This document shows, piece by piece, positions 1-11,200 of a stretch of 64,000 nt of DNA. Position 1 is the first letter of the stretch. Every line of letters begins with the position of its first letter. Where the stretch lies: assembly GCA_028284585.1 (NCBI GenBank), contig JANQRK010000001.1:48282-112281 (forward strand), read 5' to 3'. The translations under genes were made by a program, and so were the position numbers. The DNA is from Chromatiales bacterium. Its GTDB lineage: Bacteria > Pseudomonadota > Gammaproteobacteria > Chromatiales > Chromatiaceae. The notes beneath the pieces are model-generated. The model was not told the DNA's origin. It ran no database searches and saw only the letters and a program-made list of their open reading frames with translations.

Positions 1-187
1 TCAGCAAAGGGCGCAGCACCGAACTGGTATCGACATAAACCCGCGCCGATGCTTTGTACTCATCGGGCAGCTTGGCGACGATGGACCAACCGACCACGCT
101 AATCGCCCAGGCGATGCCGAGCATCCACCAGCGAAATCGCCAGGTCCCCCTGGCATACCTCAGTAAGAGGACAACTAGATCATGCAC
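1..187 (-). CDS. XrtA-type polysaccharide chain-length determinant (Wzz/GNVR family), N-terminal fragment
   Basis: Only the first 62 codons are inside the window; the gene runs off the left edge. The start is GTG at 187. The visible part has a short cytoplasmic head with the basic, aromatic run RGTWRFRW, one membrane segment (about residues 23-42), then the motif YKASARVYVDTSSVLRPLL. That arrangement is typical of the chain-length regulators found with exosortase A/PEP-CTERM exopolysaccharide clusters, where they sit in the inner membrane and set polymer length. It lies 13 bases downstream of the Wza-like export gene on the same strand, as expected for that operon. Family assignment is from remembered motifs, not a search. 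Confidence 0.75.
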   Translation of the reverse strand, partial: MHDLVVLLLRYARGTWRFRWWMLGIAWAISVVGWSIVAKLPDEYKASARVYVDTSSVLRPLL

Positions 188-200
188 GTTTCGGCCTCTT

Positions 201-842
201 CTAGAACCAAGCTTCCGGAACGATAACTACATCACCAGGACGCATGTCGACGTTCGCCGAGATATCGCCGTCGCGGATCAGGTCATCGAGCCTGACACGG
301 AATTCCTCTTGGTTTCCATCGACCAAGCGTACCAAGATGGCATTGTTGCCGTCTGCGAACTGGGTCAGCCCACCGCTTTGAATCATCACGTCAAGTAGCG
401 TCATCGAGTCGCGATACAACAGCGATTGCGGTTGTGCCGCCTCGCCGAGGACCCTGATCTGCTCTCGGTAGGTCCCCACGAACCCATCGACAATCACCGT
501 GACCAATGGATCACGCAAATAGGTTGAAAGCTCGGCCTCGAGATCTCTCGCGAGTTCAGCGGGCGTCTTTCCAGCCGCCGGGATCTCTTCAAGCAAGGGG
601 GCGGACAATAGGCCGTCAGGGCGAACTGGTACCGAGGTGCTCACCTCAGGGTTGCGCCAGACGAAGATCTGCACATTATCACCTGGCGCGATGCGATATC
701 TCGTGGAGTGTTGGGCATCGCCGCTCGCTGTCGGCAGCTCTGAGCGCGCTTCTTTCTGCCAGGCACACCCGGCTTGCAGTAGCCCTGCCGTGAGGACGCC
801 CAGCACCAGGGCATGGCGCGCCGCTGTAAGGAGATTTCCCAT
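201..842 (-). CDS. Wza-like polysaccharide export lipoprotein of an XrtA/PEP-CTERM cluster
   Basis: A 213-residue outer-membrane export protein. The chosen ATG at 842 has a GAGG ribosome site just upstream and gives a lipoprotein signal peptide ending in the lipobox LQAGC; the longer in-frame extension would bury that signal. The Poly_export (SLBB-containing) region starts at YRIAPGDNVQIFVWRNPEVS, and a second SLBB-like segment follows (IRVLGEAAQPQSLLYR ... DVMIQSGGL). The C-terminus MRPGDVVIVPEAWF is the usual end of the short Wza relatives of exosortase-linked clusters, which lack the long C-terminal helix of E. coli Wza. Its neighbour is the chain-length determinant, so it is probably the outer-membrane gate of an exopolysaccharide machine whose remaining genes lie off the left edge. 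Confidence 0.9.
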   Translation of the reverse strand: MGNLLTAARHALVLGVLTAGLLQAGCAWQKEARSELPTASGDAQHSTRYRIAPGDNVQIFVWRNPEVSTSVPVRPDGLLSAPLLEEIPAAGKTPAELARDLEAELSTYLRDPLVTVIVDGFVGTYREQIRVLGEAAQPQSLLYRDSMTLLDVMIQSGGLTQFADGNNAILVRLVDGNQEEFRVRLDDLIRDGDISANVDMRPGDVVIVPEAWF

Positions 843-1068
843 AACTATCCTCTCTGTTCGTGGTCGCAGTCCGTCGAACGGCCGTAGCACCGCCCTTGAC
901 AGCCCCGCAAGTGTACTGAAAATCCCTCAAAAAAGCTTGCTGCGCAACAGCTTGCGGCGGTGATATGTAAATTTTTTTGACAGAGAATTCTTCCTGCCAG
1001 GCGGTCCAGTGCCATTTTAAGCGAAGTCATATAATCCGCCCGCCCAGCAACCACACTTATTATTTTTC

Positions 1069-1791
1069 ATGCGCGCCATACTCAACGGCTTTTCGCTACC
1101 CTTCCGGGGTCTAGGCCTACTCATCAAGCCCGGCCTGCGCCGCTACGTCGCCGTACCCTTGTTCTTGAATGTTGTGATCTTTGCCGGCCTCGCCTACCTG
1201 GCTGGCAGCTACTTCGATGCCTTTATGGACCGCTGGCTCCCTACCCAGGACTGGCTGGCGTTCTTGCGTTGGCTCCTGTGGGTGCTGTTTGCGAGTACGT
1301 ACGCCTTGGCGGCATTCTATGGCTTTACACTGCTCGCCAACCTTATAGGGGCCCCCTTCAACGCTATGTTAGCGGCACGCGTGGAGGAAAAATTAACCGG
1401 CCGTGCTCCCATCGAGGCCCATCAGTCGCTACTTCGGGCCATCGGACCTGCGCTAGGCGCCGAGCTGGGCAAGATCTGGTATTTCGTGAGCCGCGCGCTG
1501 CCTTTGCTGGTGTTGTTTTTCATTCCAGGCCTCAATGTGCTCGTATCCCTGGGCTGGCTGGTGTTTGGCTTCTGGTTCCTGGCGATTGAGTACACCGACT
1601 ATCCACTGAGCAATCATGGGCTAAGCGCGCGCGAGCAGCGCGCATGGCTGCGCAACATGCGTACCAAATCACTGGCGTTCGGCGCCGGGACCAGCCTTCT
1701 AATGGTGATCCCCGTAATTCAGCTCGCCGCTATGCCGGCGGCGGTCGCGGCGGCAACGCGGTTTTGGGTAGAGGATGGGCTATCCGCATGA
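1069..1791 (+). CDS. cysZ: CysZ/EI24 family inner-membrane sulfate transporter
   Basis: A 240-residue membrane protein beginning MRAILNGFSLPFRGLGLL, the amphipathic start usual for CysZ. Hydrophobic segments lie near residues 28-50, 70-93, 140-175 and 205-228, and the motif LEYTDYPLSNHG-like stretch (AIEYTDYPLSNHGL) and FGAGTSLLMVIPVIQLAAMP match the family. CysZ mediates sulfate uptake for cysteine synthesis. Length is close to the usual 250 residues. It stands alone, convergent with the aminotransferase gene 34 bases away. No cys-type regulatory site was recognised upstream. Confidence 0.85.
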   Translation: MRAILNGFSLPFRGLGLLIKPGLRRYVAVPLFLNVVIFAGLAYLAGSYFDAFMDRWLPTQDWLAFLRWLLWVLFASTYALAAFYGFTLLANLIGAPFNAMLAARVEEKLTGRAPIEAHQSLLRAIGPALGAELGKIWYFVSRALPLLVLFFIPGLNVLVSLGWLVFGFWFLAIEYTDYPLSNHGLSAREQRAWLRNMRTKSLAFGAGTSLLMVIPVIQLAAMPAAVAAATRFWVEDGLSA

Positions 1792-1825
1792 GCCTGCCGG
1801 TTAACCAGCGGAAGATCATAACGGA

Positions 1826-2998
1826 TTAGCCGCCGGCGCGGAGAAATCCGCGCAAGCGCTCGACGCCCACTGCGAGGCGGTCCAGCGCGGTCGTGTAGGC
1901 GAACCGAACATGGTGGTCGGCTCGGTGGGTTCCAAAGTCAGACCCAGGAGTGATCGCCACGCCTGTCTGCGCGAGCAGCTGTTGTGCGAACCTGTCACTG
2001 TTGTCAGTGAAGGCTGCCGCATCCACATACAGGTAGAATGCCCCGCGTGGCCTTTCGCCGACCCCGAATCCGAGCTGTTGAAGCGCGTCATAGAGAAAAT
2101 CTCGACGCTCCCAAAAGGCGGTGCGTCGTGCCTCGAGTATCTCCAGACTGGTCTCACCCAATGCCGCCACGGCGGCGTGCTGGGCAGCGGTCGGTGCCGC
2201 GAGGAAAAGGTTTTGTGCCAGCCTCTCGATCGGTTCAACCATGGCCTTGGGCGCGACTAGCCACCCGACCCGCCAACCCGTCATCCCAAAAAACTTGGAA
2301 AAACTGTTGATCACAATCAGATCATCACCGCTGAGTGCACACGCGGTCTCAGGCGGACGCTCATATTGCAGACCCTGATAAATCTCATCGCAAATGAGCA
2401 GCCTGTCGTTGCTTTGACGCAGCCGGATGAGGAGATCCCGTAGCAGGTGGTTCTCGATCGAATGGCCCGTCGGGTTTGCCGGAGAGGCGAGCATCAGCGC
2501 CCTTACGTCCTCAGTCAGCGACTCCTCCAGTGAACGGGGTGTCACCGCGTAACCATTTTCCACCGAAACTGGGAGTGTGGTAGCCCGCCCACCAAACAGA
2601 CTGATTAGGTGCCTGTTGCAGGGATAGCCAGGGTCGGTAATCAGTACCCTATCGCCGGGGTCGATCGATGCCCCAAGCGCCAACTGCAAGGCCCCTGAAG
2701 CACCAGGGGTGACCAAGATCCGCGCTGGATCAACGGCAACCCCAAAACGATCCTGATAATGCCCGGCGATCGCCTCGCGCAAGGCGGACAATCCAGCGGC
2801 GGGGGTGTAGTGCGTGAGCCCGGCGCGCTGCGCCGCGATGGCGGCATCGATGACCGGCTGCGGGGAAACAAAGTCAGGTTCACCAATCTCCATGTGGACG
2901 ATGTCGCGCCCGGCCGCCTCCATCGCCTTGGCCTGCGCCATGATCTCCATTACGCGAAATGGTGCGATTTCGCGCATGCGCAGAGCGCTTCGAGTCAC
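1826..2998 (-). CDS. Class I/II PLP-dependent aminotransferase
   Basis: A 390-residue fold-type I aminotransferase. The PLP lysine is K235 in NSFSKFFGMTGWRVGW; N175-P-T in ASPANPTG and D204 in ICDEIYQG are the usual cofactor contacts, and the C-terminal arginine in VRFAYTT would bind the substrate carboxylate. The N-terminus IVHMEIGEPDF and the GASGALQLAL segment belong to the aspartate/aromatic-aminotransferase-like subgroup often annotated as alanine or glutamine-type transaminases. Substrate cannot be told from sequence alone. It is followed by the HAD phosphatase gene on the same strand after about 11 bases, so the two may be co-transcribed. Confidence 0.9.
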   Translation of the reverse strand: MTRSALRMREIAPFRVMEIMAQAKAMEAAGRDIVHMEIGEPDFVSPQPVIDAAIAAQRAGLTHYTPAAGLSALREAIAGHYQDRFGVAVDPARILVTPGASGALQLALGASIDPGDRVLITDPGYPCNRHLISLFGGRATTLPVSVENGYAVTPRSLEESLTEDVRALMLASPANPTGHSIENHLLRDLLIRLRQSNDRLLICDEIYQGLQYERPPETACALSGDDLIVINSFSKFFGMTGWRVGWLVAPKAMVEPIERLAQNLFLAAPTAAQHAAVAALGETSLEILEARRTAFWERRDFLYDALQQLGFGVGERPRGAFYLYVDAAAFTDNSDRFAQQLLAQTGVAITPGSDFGTHRADHHVRFAYTTALDRLAVGVERLRGFLRAGG

Positions 2999-3009
2999 CG
3001 CACGATGCC

Positions 3010-3774
3010 CTAAGCGCCCACGAGGCTTTGCAGGTAGGCTAGATCCACGACGCCGCCGTTAGGTGCGGATCCAGCGATCGCCTGCGCTGGGGCACTGCCT
3101 TCGCCTAGGGTATCGAGCACTACCGATGCCCCAGAAAAGTCCTGCTCGACGGTGTAGGGGTTGACTGTTACCAAGACGCGATCGATCCCCGCATCAACTG
3201 CCGATCTTACGCCGTTCTCTGAATCCTCGAAGGCGATGACCGCGTCTGCGCTGAGTCCCATTTGCTCCAACACCCATTGGTAGATGTCTGGTGCTGGCTT
3301 CTTTTCAGGCACGATGTCACCGGCGCCGATCACCTCGAACCACTCCAACGCGCCGGGCGGTAGCGTGCTGTGGACCAATGCGTTGACGTTCTGCGGAGTG
3401 GTCGTGGTCGCGATCGCCATCCGCATGCCCGCGGCGCGGGCCTCCAGCAGCAAGCGTTCAACCCCTGGACGCAGGGGTATCGCCCCGTCGTGCAGCATCC
3501 TCACATAGTGTTTCGTCTTGCTCTTATGTAATCCGGCGATCATCCCGTCTAAATCAAACGGCCGGCGGAAATCGGGATCATACGTGTCGATAAAGTGCTT
3601 TATCCGCTCCTTGCCCCCAGTCACGCTCAATAGTTTGCCATAGCAATCGACCGACCATTGCCAATCTAGACGAGCCTCGTCGAAGGCCAGATTGAAGGCC
3701 ACGCGGTGACCGTCGCGCTCGGTGTCGGCCAGTGTTCCATCGACGTCAAAAATCAGTGCTTCAAGCTTCGCCAC
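3010..3774 (-). CDS. cbbY: CbbY-type HAD phosphatase
   Basis: A 254-residue HAD-superfamily hydrolase. Motif I is FDVDGTLADTE with nucleophile D10 and acid/base D12; motif II is the IATTTTPQNV region, motif III the lysine in VPEKKPAPDIYQWV, motif IV EDSENGVRSA. The cap sequence (LDWQWSVDCYGKLLSVTGGKERIKHF) is characteristic of CbbY, which removes xylulose-1,5-bisphosphate, an inhibitor by-product of RuBisCO. CbbY relatives are frequent in Calvin-cycle bacteria, and the later SbtB/SbtA and LysR genes fit an autotroph, but no RuBisCO gene is in the window. A generic beta-phosphoglucomutase-like sugar phosphatase is the main alternative. Confidence 0.75.
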   Translation of the reverse strand: MAKLEALIFDVDGTLADTERDGHRVAFNLAFDEARLDWQWSVDCYGKLLSVTGGKERIKHFIDTYDPDFRRPFDLDGMIAGLHKSKTKHYVRMLHDGAIPLRPGVERLLLEARAAGMRMAIATTTTPQNVNALVHSTLPPGALEWFEVIGAGDIVPEKKPAPDIYQWVLEQMGLSADAVIAFEDSENGVRSAVDAGIDRVLVTVNPYTVEQDFSGASVVLDTLGEGSAPAQAIAGSAPNGGVVDLAYLQSLVGA

Positions 3775-3881
3775 TACATACTCCCGATCAAAGAAACCCC
3801 GAGCTTAACCAAAAAGCCCGCGAAATTGCCCTCGCGCCGCGTGGATGTTAGCGTTCGCGTTTGCCGTAGGGACTCGTGAAC

Positions 3882-4316
3882 ATGCGCGACGACTCCGCTG
3901 AACCGTCACAACACAAGGACTTCGTGCCCTACGAGGCTCGCAAGGGTGAGCCTTATATGAGCCCGGATCAACAGGCGCATTTCCGTGCCATCCTGGACGC
4001 TTGGCGACAAGAGCTCATGGAGGAGGTCGATCGGACCGTCGACCATATGAAACTCGATACCGTGCACTGCCCCGATCCTAACGATCGCGCCTCGCAGGAG
4101 TCGGACATCGGCCTCGAGCTGCGTGCCCGAGAACGCGAGGGGCGGCTGCTGACCAAAATCAACAAGACCTTGAAAAAGATCGACGAGCATGACTACGGCT
4201 ACTGCGAATCCTGTGGTGTGGAGATCGGTATCCGCCGCCTCGAGGCCAGACCCACTGCCGATCTCTGCATCGACTGCAAGACGCGACAGGAAGAGCTCGA
4301 GCGCCTACAAGGCTGA
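3882..4316 (+). CDS. dksA: RNA polymerase-binding transcription factor DksA
   Basis: A 144-residue DksA. It enters the RNA polymerase secondary channel and works with ppGpp. The coiled-coil tip DPNDRASQE carries the D-x-x-D-x-A signature. The C-terminal C4 zinc finger is CESCGVEIGIRRLEARPT followed by CIDCK. I chose ATG 3882 because a TAGGGA ribosome site sits nine bases upstream; GTG 3876 in the same frame would add two residues but is too close to that site. It is directly followed by gluQ, the classic gammaproteobacterial arrangement. It is divergent from cbbY. Confidence 0.93.
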   Translation: MRDDSAEPSQHKDFVPYEARKGEPYMSPDQQAHFRAILDAWRQELMEEVDRTVDHMKLDTVHCPDPNDRASQESDIGLELRAREREGRLLTKINKTLKKIDEHDYGYCESCGVEIGIRRLEARPTADLCIDCKTRQEELERLQG

Positions 4317-4334
4317 TCGGCCGGGCGTCGTTTA

Positions 4335-5246
4335 GTGTCCGCAGCCGTCTATCGCGGGCGATTTGCACCTTCACCGACCGGGCCTCTACATTTCGGATCA
4401 TTGGTTGCCGCAGTGGCCAGCTATGCCGACGCACGGCAGCACTCGGGGACCTGGTTGGTTCGTATCGAGGATGTCGACGAAACCCGCACGCAATCAGGCG
4501 CCGAGCGGCACATCCTCGATGCCTTGCGATGCTTCGGCATGCAAGCAGACGAATCACCCATCCGGCAGAGTGACCGTAAAGCCCTTTACGATGAGGCGAT
4601 TGAGCAGCTGCGCAAACGCGATCTCGTCTTTGCTTGCACCTGCAGCCGCAAGCGCATCGCCGCCATCGCGCGACCAGGGAAGCAGGGTCTCGTTTATCCA
4701 GGCAGCTGCCGATCTCTGGTAACGCCACCCAGTGCACAGGCTGCGCTGCGCCTCAAGGTCGATCATCGCATGATGTCGTTTCACGACCGGGTCATCGGAG
4801 AGATCCGTCAAGACCTGGCCAGTGACGTCGGTGACTTTGTGATTCGCCGAATGGATGGATTTACCGCCTACCAACTGGCCGTCGTGGTCGATGACCAGGC
4901 ACAGGGCATCACTGATATAGTGCGCGGCGCCGACCTGCTGTGGTCGACGCCGCGCCAGATCTATTTACAACGACTGCTGGGTTTCAGGACACCTCGTTAC
5001 GCTCATATCCCCTTGGTGATCGATCGAGAAGGCCGCAAACTCAGTAAGCGCGACCAGGCCCACCCAGTCGACCCGGCCAACCCGATGCCGGCGCTACGCG
5101 CTGCCTGGCGCCATCTTCAATCATCGGCCGTACCCGAAGGCATCACCGACCCGGAGACATTTTGGCGTTGGACCGGTGCACACTGGCAGACCCAACATAT
5201 CCCGAAAGACGGCGATCGCCACCTGGAGAACGCCCACGAGCCCTGA
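4335..5246 (+). CDS. gluQ: Glutamyl-Q tRNA(Asp) synthetase
   Basis: A 303-residue class I synthetase-like enzyme that attaches glutamate to queuosine at position 34 of tRNA-Asp. The HIGH-like motif is FAPSPTGPLHFGSL near residues 10-23, and the KMSKS-like motif is KLSKRDQ near residue 234. The zinc site CTC ... Y ... C (residues about 101-120, ACTCSRKRI then YPGSC) is typical of GluQ rather than full GltX. It lacks the C-terminal anticodon-binding domain of GltX, as expected for the family. The start is GTG 4335, 18 bases after dksA, with no clear Shine-Dalgarno site, which suggests translational coupling to dksA. Confidence 0.92.
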   Translation: MSAAVYRGRFAPSPTGPLHFGSLVAAVASYADARQHSGTWLVRIEDVDETRTQSGAERHILDALRCFGMQADESPIRQSDRKALYDEAIEQLRKRDLVFACTCSRKRIAAIARPGKQGLVYPGSCRSLVTPPSAQAALRLKVDHRMMSFHDRVIGEIRQDLASDVGDFVIRRMDGFTAYQLAVVVDDQAQGITDIVRGADLLWSTPRQIYLQRLLGFRTPRYAHIPLVIDREGRKLSKRDQAHPVDPANPMPALRAAWRHLQSSAVPEGITDPETFWRWTGAHWQTQHIPKDGDRHLENAHEP

Positions 5247-5278
5247 TGTAGCGAAGCGATGCGAACTTGACGCCGCAG

Positions 5279-8200
5279 TCAAACCTGCAACGGGCTGGCA
5301 GCTTGCCAGTGTGCAGACACGATGGCCGCATAGGCCTCTTGCTCGGGCGGCGTCAGATCGACCGTCGCGGAGGAACCCACGCCGAATCCCGCTACCGCGC
5401 TGATCAACTGTTCTACACGATCCGCGGTGATATGGTCTCCGTCGCCGTCCACGATGCTATCCAGCCGCGTCTCGGGGTCCGCATACCAGCCGCTCATACG
5501 AACTCGATCCTGGCTGCCGATCACCCGGGCCAACAAATCATTGCCGGCTTGTGAGAACCAGATGGCCTCGGCATCAATTCCCTCGGCGAAGCGCAGCATG
5601 TCGTGGTCTTCGGGCACGGCGCCATCGACCTTATTGTGTATTCGGTCGCTGCCATCGCCCAGATCGAACCGGTAGGTGTCACTGCCGGCGCCGCCATCGA
5701 GCAAATCATTGCCAGCACCGCCGGAGAGCAGATCGTCGCCGTTACCGCCATATAGGCGATCGCCGCCCTCATCGCCAAACAGCCGGTCACCACCGTCGCG
5801 CCCGATCAGTCGATCATCGCCGGCCTGGCCTCGCAGCAAGTTATCGCCAGTATTGCCGTACAAGCGGTTGGCATCCGCGTTTCCGACGCCAGCAAGATCC
5901 AGGTCACCCTGCAGGAACAAGTACTCGAGATCGGCCGTAAGGCCGAAGTCGGTGGTGCTGTATACGCGGTCTAAACCCGCTTCCGGCCCCTCGATCACGT
6001 GATCCGACGCGACATCGACATAGTAGCGATCGTCACCCAAGCCACCGCTTAGCTCGTCGCTACCTGTGCCGCCATTGAGTACATCGTTACCCTCTCCGCC
6101 AAACAACAGATCATCGCCATCGCGACCGAGCAATCGATCGTTGCCGCCCAGACCGTACAAGAGGTTTGCGCCGCTGTTGCCGTACAAACGATTCGCCGAC
6201 ATGTTGCCTGTACCGGTCAGATCCAGGTTGCCTCTGAGGACGAGATCCTCGAAATCGGCCGCGAGGGTGAAATCGATGTCGCTGTAGACCCGGTCGGATC
6301 CTTCGTCGGCTTGCTCGATCAGGCTATCCGCCAGGTTGTCAACGAAGTAGCGATCATTCCCAGGTCCCCCGCTCATCTGATCGGCGCCGGCCTGCCCATT
6401 GAGCAAGTCCCGACCGCTGCTGCCCGACAGGAGGTCGTCGCCGGCGCCGCCATACAGGCGATCATCACCGACATCGCCATCCAGCCAGTCTATCCCCGCA
6501 CCACCGTATAGGCGGTCTTGGCCTTCGCCACCCGCCAAATTATCCGCGCCGGCACTTCCCCTGAGGACATCGTTGGCGCTGCCCCCGACTGCGAAGCCAG
6601 TGTCCAGCACCTGCAGGTCGACGCCGACATCAGCGCGCGCACCGCTGGGGTCGGTCGCCGATATCGACAAGCGGTAAGCTCCGGCGTCGCCGTCCACTGC
6701 GCCGATGGAGACCGTCCGCTGTGATGCGTCGAACTGAACCCACTCGGGTACTGGCCCTGGCGTCGCTGATTCGAGCGAGTACTGCAACGAATCTCCATCG
6801 GGATCGAAAAAAAGTTCCGCTGGTAGATCCAGCTCCAGCGGCCGACCTTCATGGACGGTCCAGCTCAGCGGCCCTGCCGTTACGATGGGCACCCGATTAT
6901 CGGCCATTAGACTGTCCAATACCTCGGGGGCGAGTTGTGCACCGGAATCGAAGGCATAGTGGGCCACACGGCCTGGCGCCGCCCCGCCATCAAAGATCAA
7001 AGTGTCATCATGTGAGTAGGTCACATGGAGATCCGAGCCGACCTGCTCGATCTGCAGGTCACGCACACCAATTCCAGGGCCGAAACGAAGTACGCTGGCG
7101 CCCTCATCATCTTCGATCCGATCAGGACGGTCCGCGTCGGAGCTGTCGCCACGTGCAAACACATAGGTGTCGACGCCTTGTCCACCCAATAGACGGTCAC
7201 CGCCAGACCCACCAGTGAGGACATCGTCACCAGCACCGCCAAACAGGTCATCATTACCGGCCAAGCCCATCAACTGGTCATCGCCCTCGCCGCCGAATAG
7301 TCCCTGTGAGCTGGAGCCAGACTCGCTACCCGAAGAGCCAATCAGCGTATCGTCGCCCGCAAGACCGTGCAGGCCGATCCGCGAGTCCGGGTTCTCGCGA
7401 CCGATCTCAATTCGGTTGTCGAGCGCATTCCCACGCAGGTTGAGCGTATCTGCACCGAACCACTGATCAGTCGCGTACTCATAGCGCAGGTTTTCGACGT
7501 GGTCTGGCAGCCCGGAGCCAATAGAGAAGCGATCGCCATGCAATACCAGCGTGTCCACACCGCCGTCGGCCTGTTCGACAATAGTCCCCAGCTCATAGAT
7601 GAAGTAGGGCTGCCACAGCTCATAGGTATCATTGCCAGAGCCGCCCGCAAGTTCATAGATCGGACGACTGCCGTCCGACGACCTGGTATAGGCAAACATC
7701 CGATCGTCACCATTACCACCGCTGATCCGGAAACTGCCTTGCAAATAATCGTCACCATCACCGCCATCGATCACGTCGAGCCCACCATATCCAAGGATGT
7801 GATCATCGCCGGCACCGCCACTCAGCTGATTCGCGGCACTGTTGCCCCGGATATAATTGGCCGCTGAATTGCCTGTGGCGGCGAGCGGGGCGGCACCTTC
7901 TAGCTGCAGGGCCTCGACATGCTCGGGAAGCGTGTAGTCGACCGAGGACTCGACCCAGTCGTAGCCAGCGTTTTCTGCCTCGATGACGAGATCACCGGGG
8001 TCGTGGACGATGTAGTGATCGTAACCTGTACCACCCGACAACTGATCGGCCCCGAGACCACCGTCTAGCCGGTCACGTCCCGCACCGCCAAAAAGCCGAT
8101 CATCACCTGCCAGGCCGCGGAGATTGTCCCGCCCGGAGCTGCCTTGCAGATCATCGGCCGCGGCTGAACCTTGGACGTCGATTTCTGGGGCATTCACAGC

Positions 8201-11200
8201 GGCTGACAAGCCATAGAAATCGTACACTTCGCCGGAATCGAACTCGAAGCGGTCAACCACCTTCCCATTGGCCCCATCCGGGATGAAGAGATTGTTGAAG
8301 AGCGATGAGATCAGCACGCCCGAACCACTTGGCTCCAGGCTCAGGTCAGTGACCTCTATTCCAGCACCAAAGCGCACCAGGCTGCTCCGGTCTGGGCTAT
8401 CGATGATTTGGTTCTGCGCACCTATGTGACCATTGGCTTGCGCATTGGCATTTACTAGATAGGTATCGCTACCGGCGCCACCTACCAGACGGTTGGCGCC
8501 CGTGCCACCATCGATGCGATCTGCACCGGCTCCGCCGAGCAACAAGTCGTTGCCAGCCATGCCAGACAGGTTGTCGTCCGCGCCACTGCCGAAGGTGAGA
8601 TCGTCACCCGCACCTCCTGATAGGTACCGCGCATTGTCGATCTCGGCGGCCACCAGCTCTCGGTAACCCAAGGTCCCGACATCGTCGAACGCGAACTGTG
8701 CGATCGCACCCGTCAAGCCGCCGGTGATGTACAGGGCATCGGAATCTGCATACCTCAAGATCACATCATCGCTATCACGGATTAGTACGAGCTCGACCGA
8801 TTCCCGGGCCACGTCCGCTGCGAACACCACCGAATTTTTCTGCGCGGCAGCATCCACGATAACCTCGGTTTGACCGTTGGCGTAGGGACTATCGCCGGCG
8901 GCGAACCAGTAAGTGTCCGCTCCGGCACCGCCTTCCAGATAGTCAGCACCTGCCCCTCCGACCAGCCGATCGTCACCGGCATCGCCCCATAGCCGATCCG
9001 TCCCGGTGCCACCGAATAACAGGTCCCTGCCCCGGCCACCAGACAGCTCATCCGACCCCGAGCCTCCATACAGGGCATCGTCGCCGGCCAGCAGGAATTG
9101 GTCGATGTCGTCGCCGTACAGGCTGTCGTCCCCACTGCCGCCATGCAGGGTATCGCCCCCACCATCGCCCACCAGTTGGTCTTCGCCGTCGCCGCCATAT
9201 AGGACATCTGCACCATGCCAGGCCGGATCCAGCCCATTCAGATCGCCATACAGGAGATCTTCCCCACTTCCGCCCAACAGCAGATCAGCTCCACCACCAC
9301 CGGTCAATGTGTCGTGCCCTGCGCCGCCACTCAGGTAGTCATCGCCGTGCAGCGGCGCGTCACCCTCGACCAACACCCGCGAATCGCCATCCAGCTGATC
9401 AGCACCGGCGCCACCCAGCAGGATGTCGTGTCCATTATTGCCGTCGATGACATCGTCACCGGTACCGCCCGAGAGCAGGTCATTGCCATGCAGTGCACCC
9501 GCGAGCAGCGCTTGGCCGGTGGTGGGATGGACCCCGGCCAGGTCGCCCTGGATCTGATCATGCCCAGCATCCCCATAGATCCTGTCGTCTGCTGCACCAC
9601 CCCAGACGAGGTCGTCGCCCTCACCGGCATGTATCCTGTCGTCGCCGACGCCGCCCACATAGTCGAAGAGGTAGAGCTGTCGTACACCGTCTTGGTCGAT
9701 CTCGTGCCAGGTGTAGTCATGGCTGACCGGATCCATCGCGGCAGGCGTCACAACCACCGAGCGGTCACCATCGATCACATCATCGCCCGCTCCACCATAA
9801 ATGAGATCATCGCCGTCACCGCCAAACAGGCCATCGAGGCGACCACTGCCATAAAGCTCGTCCTGACCACTTTGCCCGCTGACGAAATCCCCTTCTTGTG
9901 GACCGCTAACGAATGGCTCCAAGGAGCCTTGCCCCAGGATTACGGAACTGGCATCGACACTGTCGGTGGCGTATAGGACATCATCGCCCGCCCCGCCATG
10001 GATGAAATCCTTTCCCGGCCCCCCTTCGACGATATCGGTGTCCGGTGCAGAGTCGAAGACCATGCCGTTTTCGATATGCTGAGGGCCATCGTCCCAGGCA
10101 TAAATCCAATCACGTCCGCCTTCTCCGAGAATGCGGTCAGGGAGATTCCAGGCGTTGAGCAGCTCGAGGTCTACAACAGCGATGTCGATCTGTCCGCGCA
10201 GCACCTCCGATTCGGAGCCGCCCTGGGTTAGCAAGTGGTTCGCCGACACCCCAGCCTGCGATTCGCCCAATTCAATGCCTAGCTCGCCGTTGCGATGCCC
10301 AAGGATGCTCACCGAGGCACCGTCTTGGACACGCGTGACCTGCAAATCATCGCCGTTCATTTCATAGCGCAGCCTGCCGTCCGCGGAGGCATAGATCGAA
10401 CCCTGGCCGATCCTTGAACCACCGGACAAGATGACGTCGTCGAACAGCACCCGACCAGACCCATCTCGGTCAAACAGCGAATCGCCATCGGTGACAATGT
10501 AGGTATCAATACCCTTGCCGCCCTCGAGATAGTCGGCACCCTCCCCACCGTCCAGGTGGTCTTGGCCGTCATCCCCGAACAACATATCGTCTTGGTAACC
10601 GCCACGGACGATTTCCCCACGTTCGTTTCCGAACAGCCGCTGCGCGACGCTGTCAGAACCTGCATCGAGGTCGACCACAGCTTCTTCAGATGCGTCCTCC
10701 GACTGCACGCTCGAATCGTAGAAATGGGGTGCATAGCCAGCTGGAAAGGTCCTGCCTACACCATCGATACCATCGTTGAACAAGGCCACATAGGTGTGTA
10801 AGGCCTCGGCCCTGGCCATCAGATACTGATCGGTTAGTCCCTGACCGGTAGAACTGTCGTACAGGTCCAACTCGCCCTCGGCATTGTGTACCGCCGCATA
10901 GTCGACACCGCCGACGACAAAGGGATTGAGCTTGTCCAGCGCATAGCGCCACGCGATATCGCCCTGTGCGGCCTGATAAATCTCTTGTGCCGACAGGCTT
11001 GGATCGATCCACGAGAAGCTGCCGTCGGCCGACGGTATCTGATCCGGCGCCACCACAGCCCCTGGACCGAAATAGAGCTCGGTCAACTTCCCCAGGACCC
11101 GTGCCCGGTCAGGGCCGTCCTGTTCACCCAGGGCATCGTAGAATTCGCTGGACCATTCGGCTCCGACAAATCCCCCAACCAAGGAGGCGCCCACAACCAG

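Noticed and set aside
5600..10600. Regularly spaced similar DNA units that might suggest a CRISPR or satellite array
   Set aside because: Units are imperfect, in frame and encode GGxGxDxLx; there are no uniform repeats with unique spacers.
5267..10800. Many long open frames on the plus strand opposite the RTX gene, up to about 250 codons
   Set aside because: They follow from the repeated Gly/Asp codons of the RTX repeats read in antisense; they have no ribosome sites, and their composition (Pro, Ser, Ile/Val-Thr repeats) mirrors the repeat.
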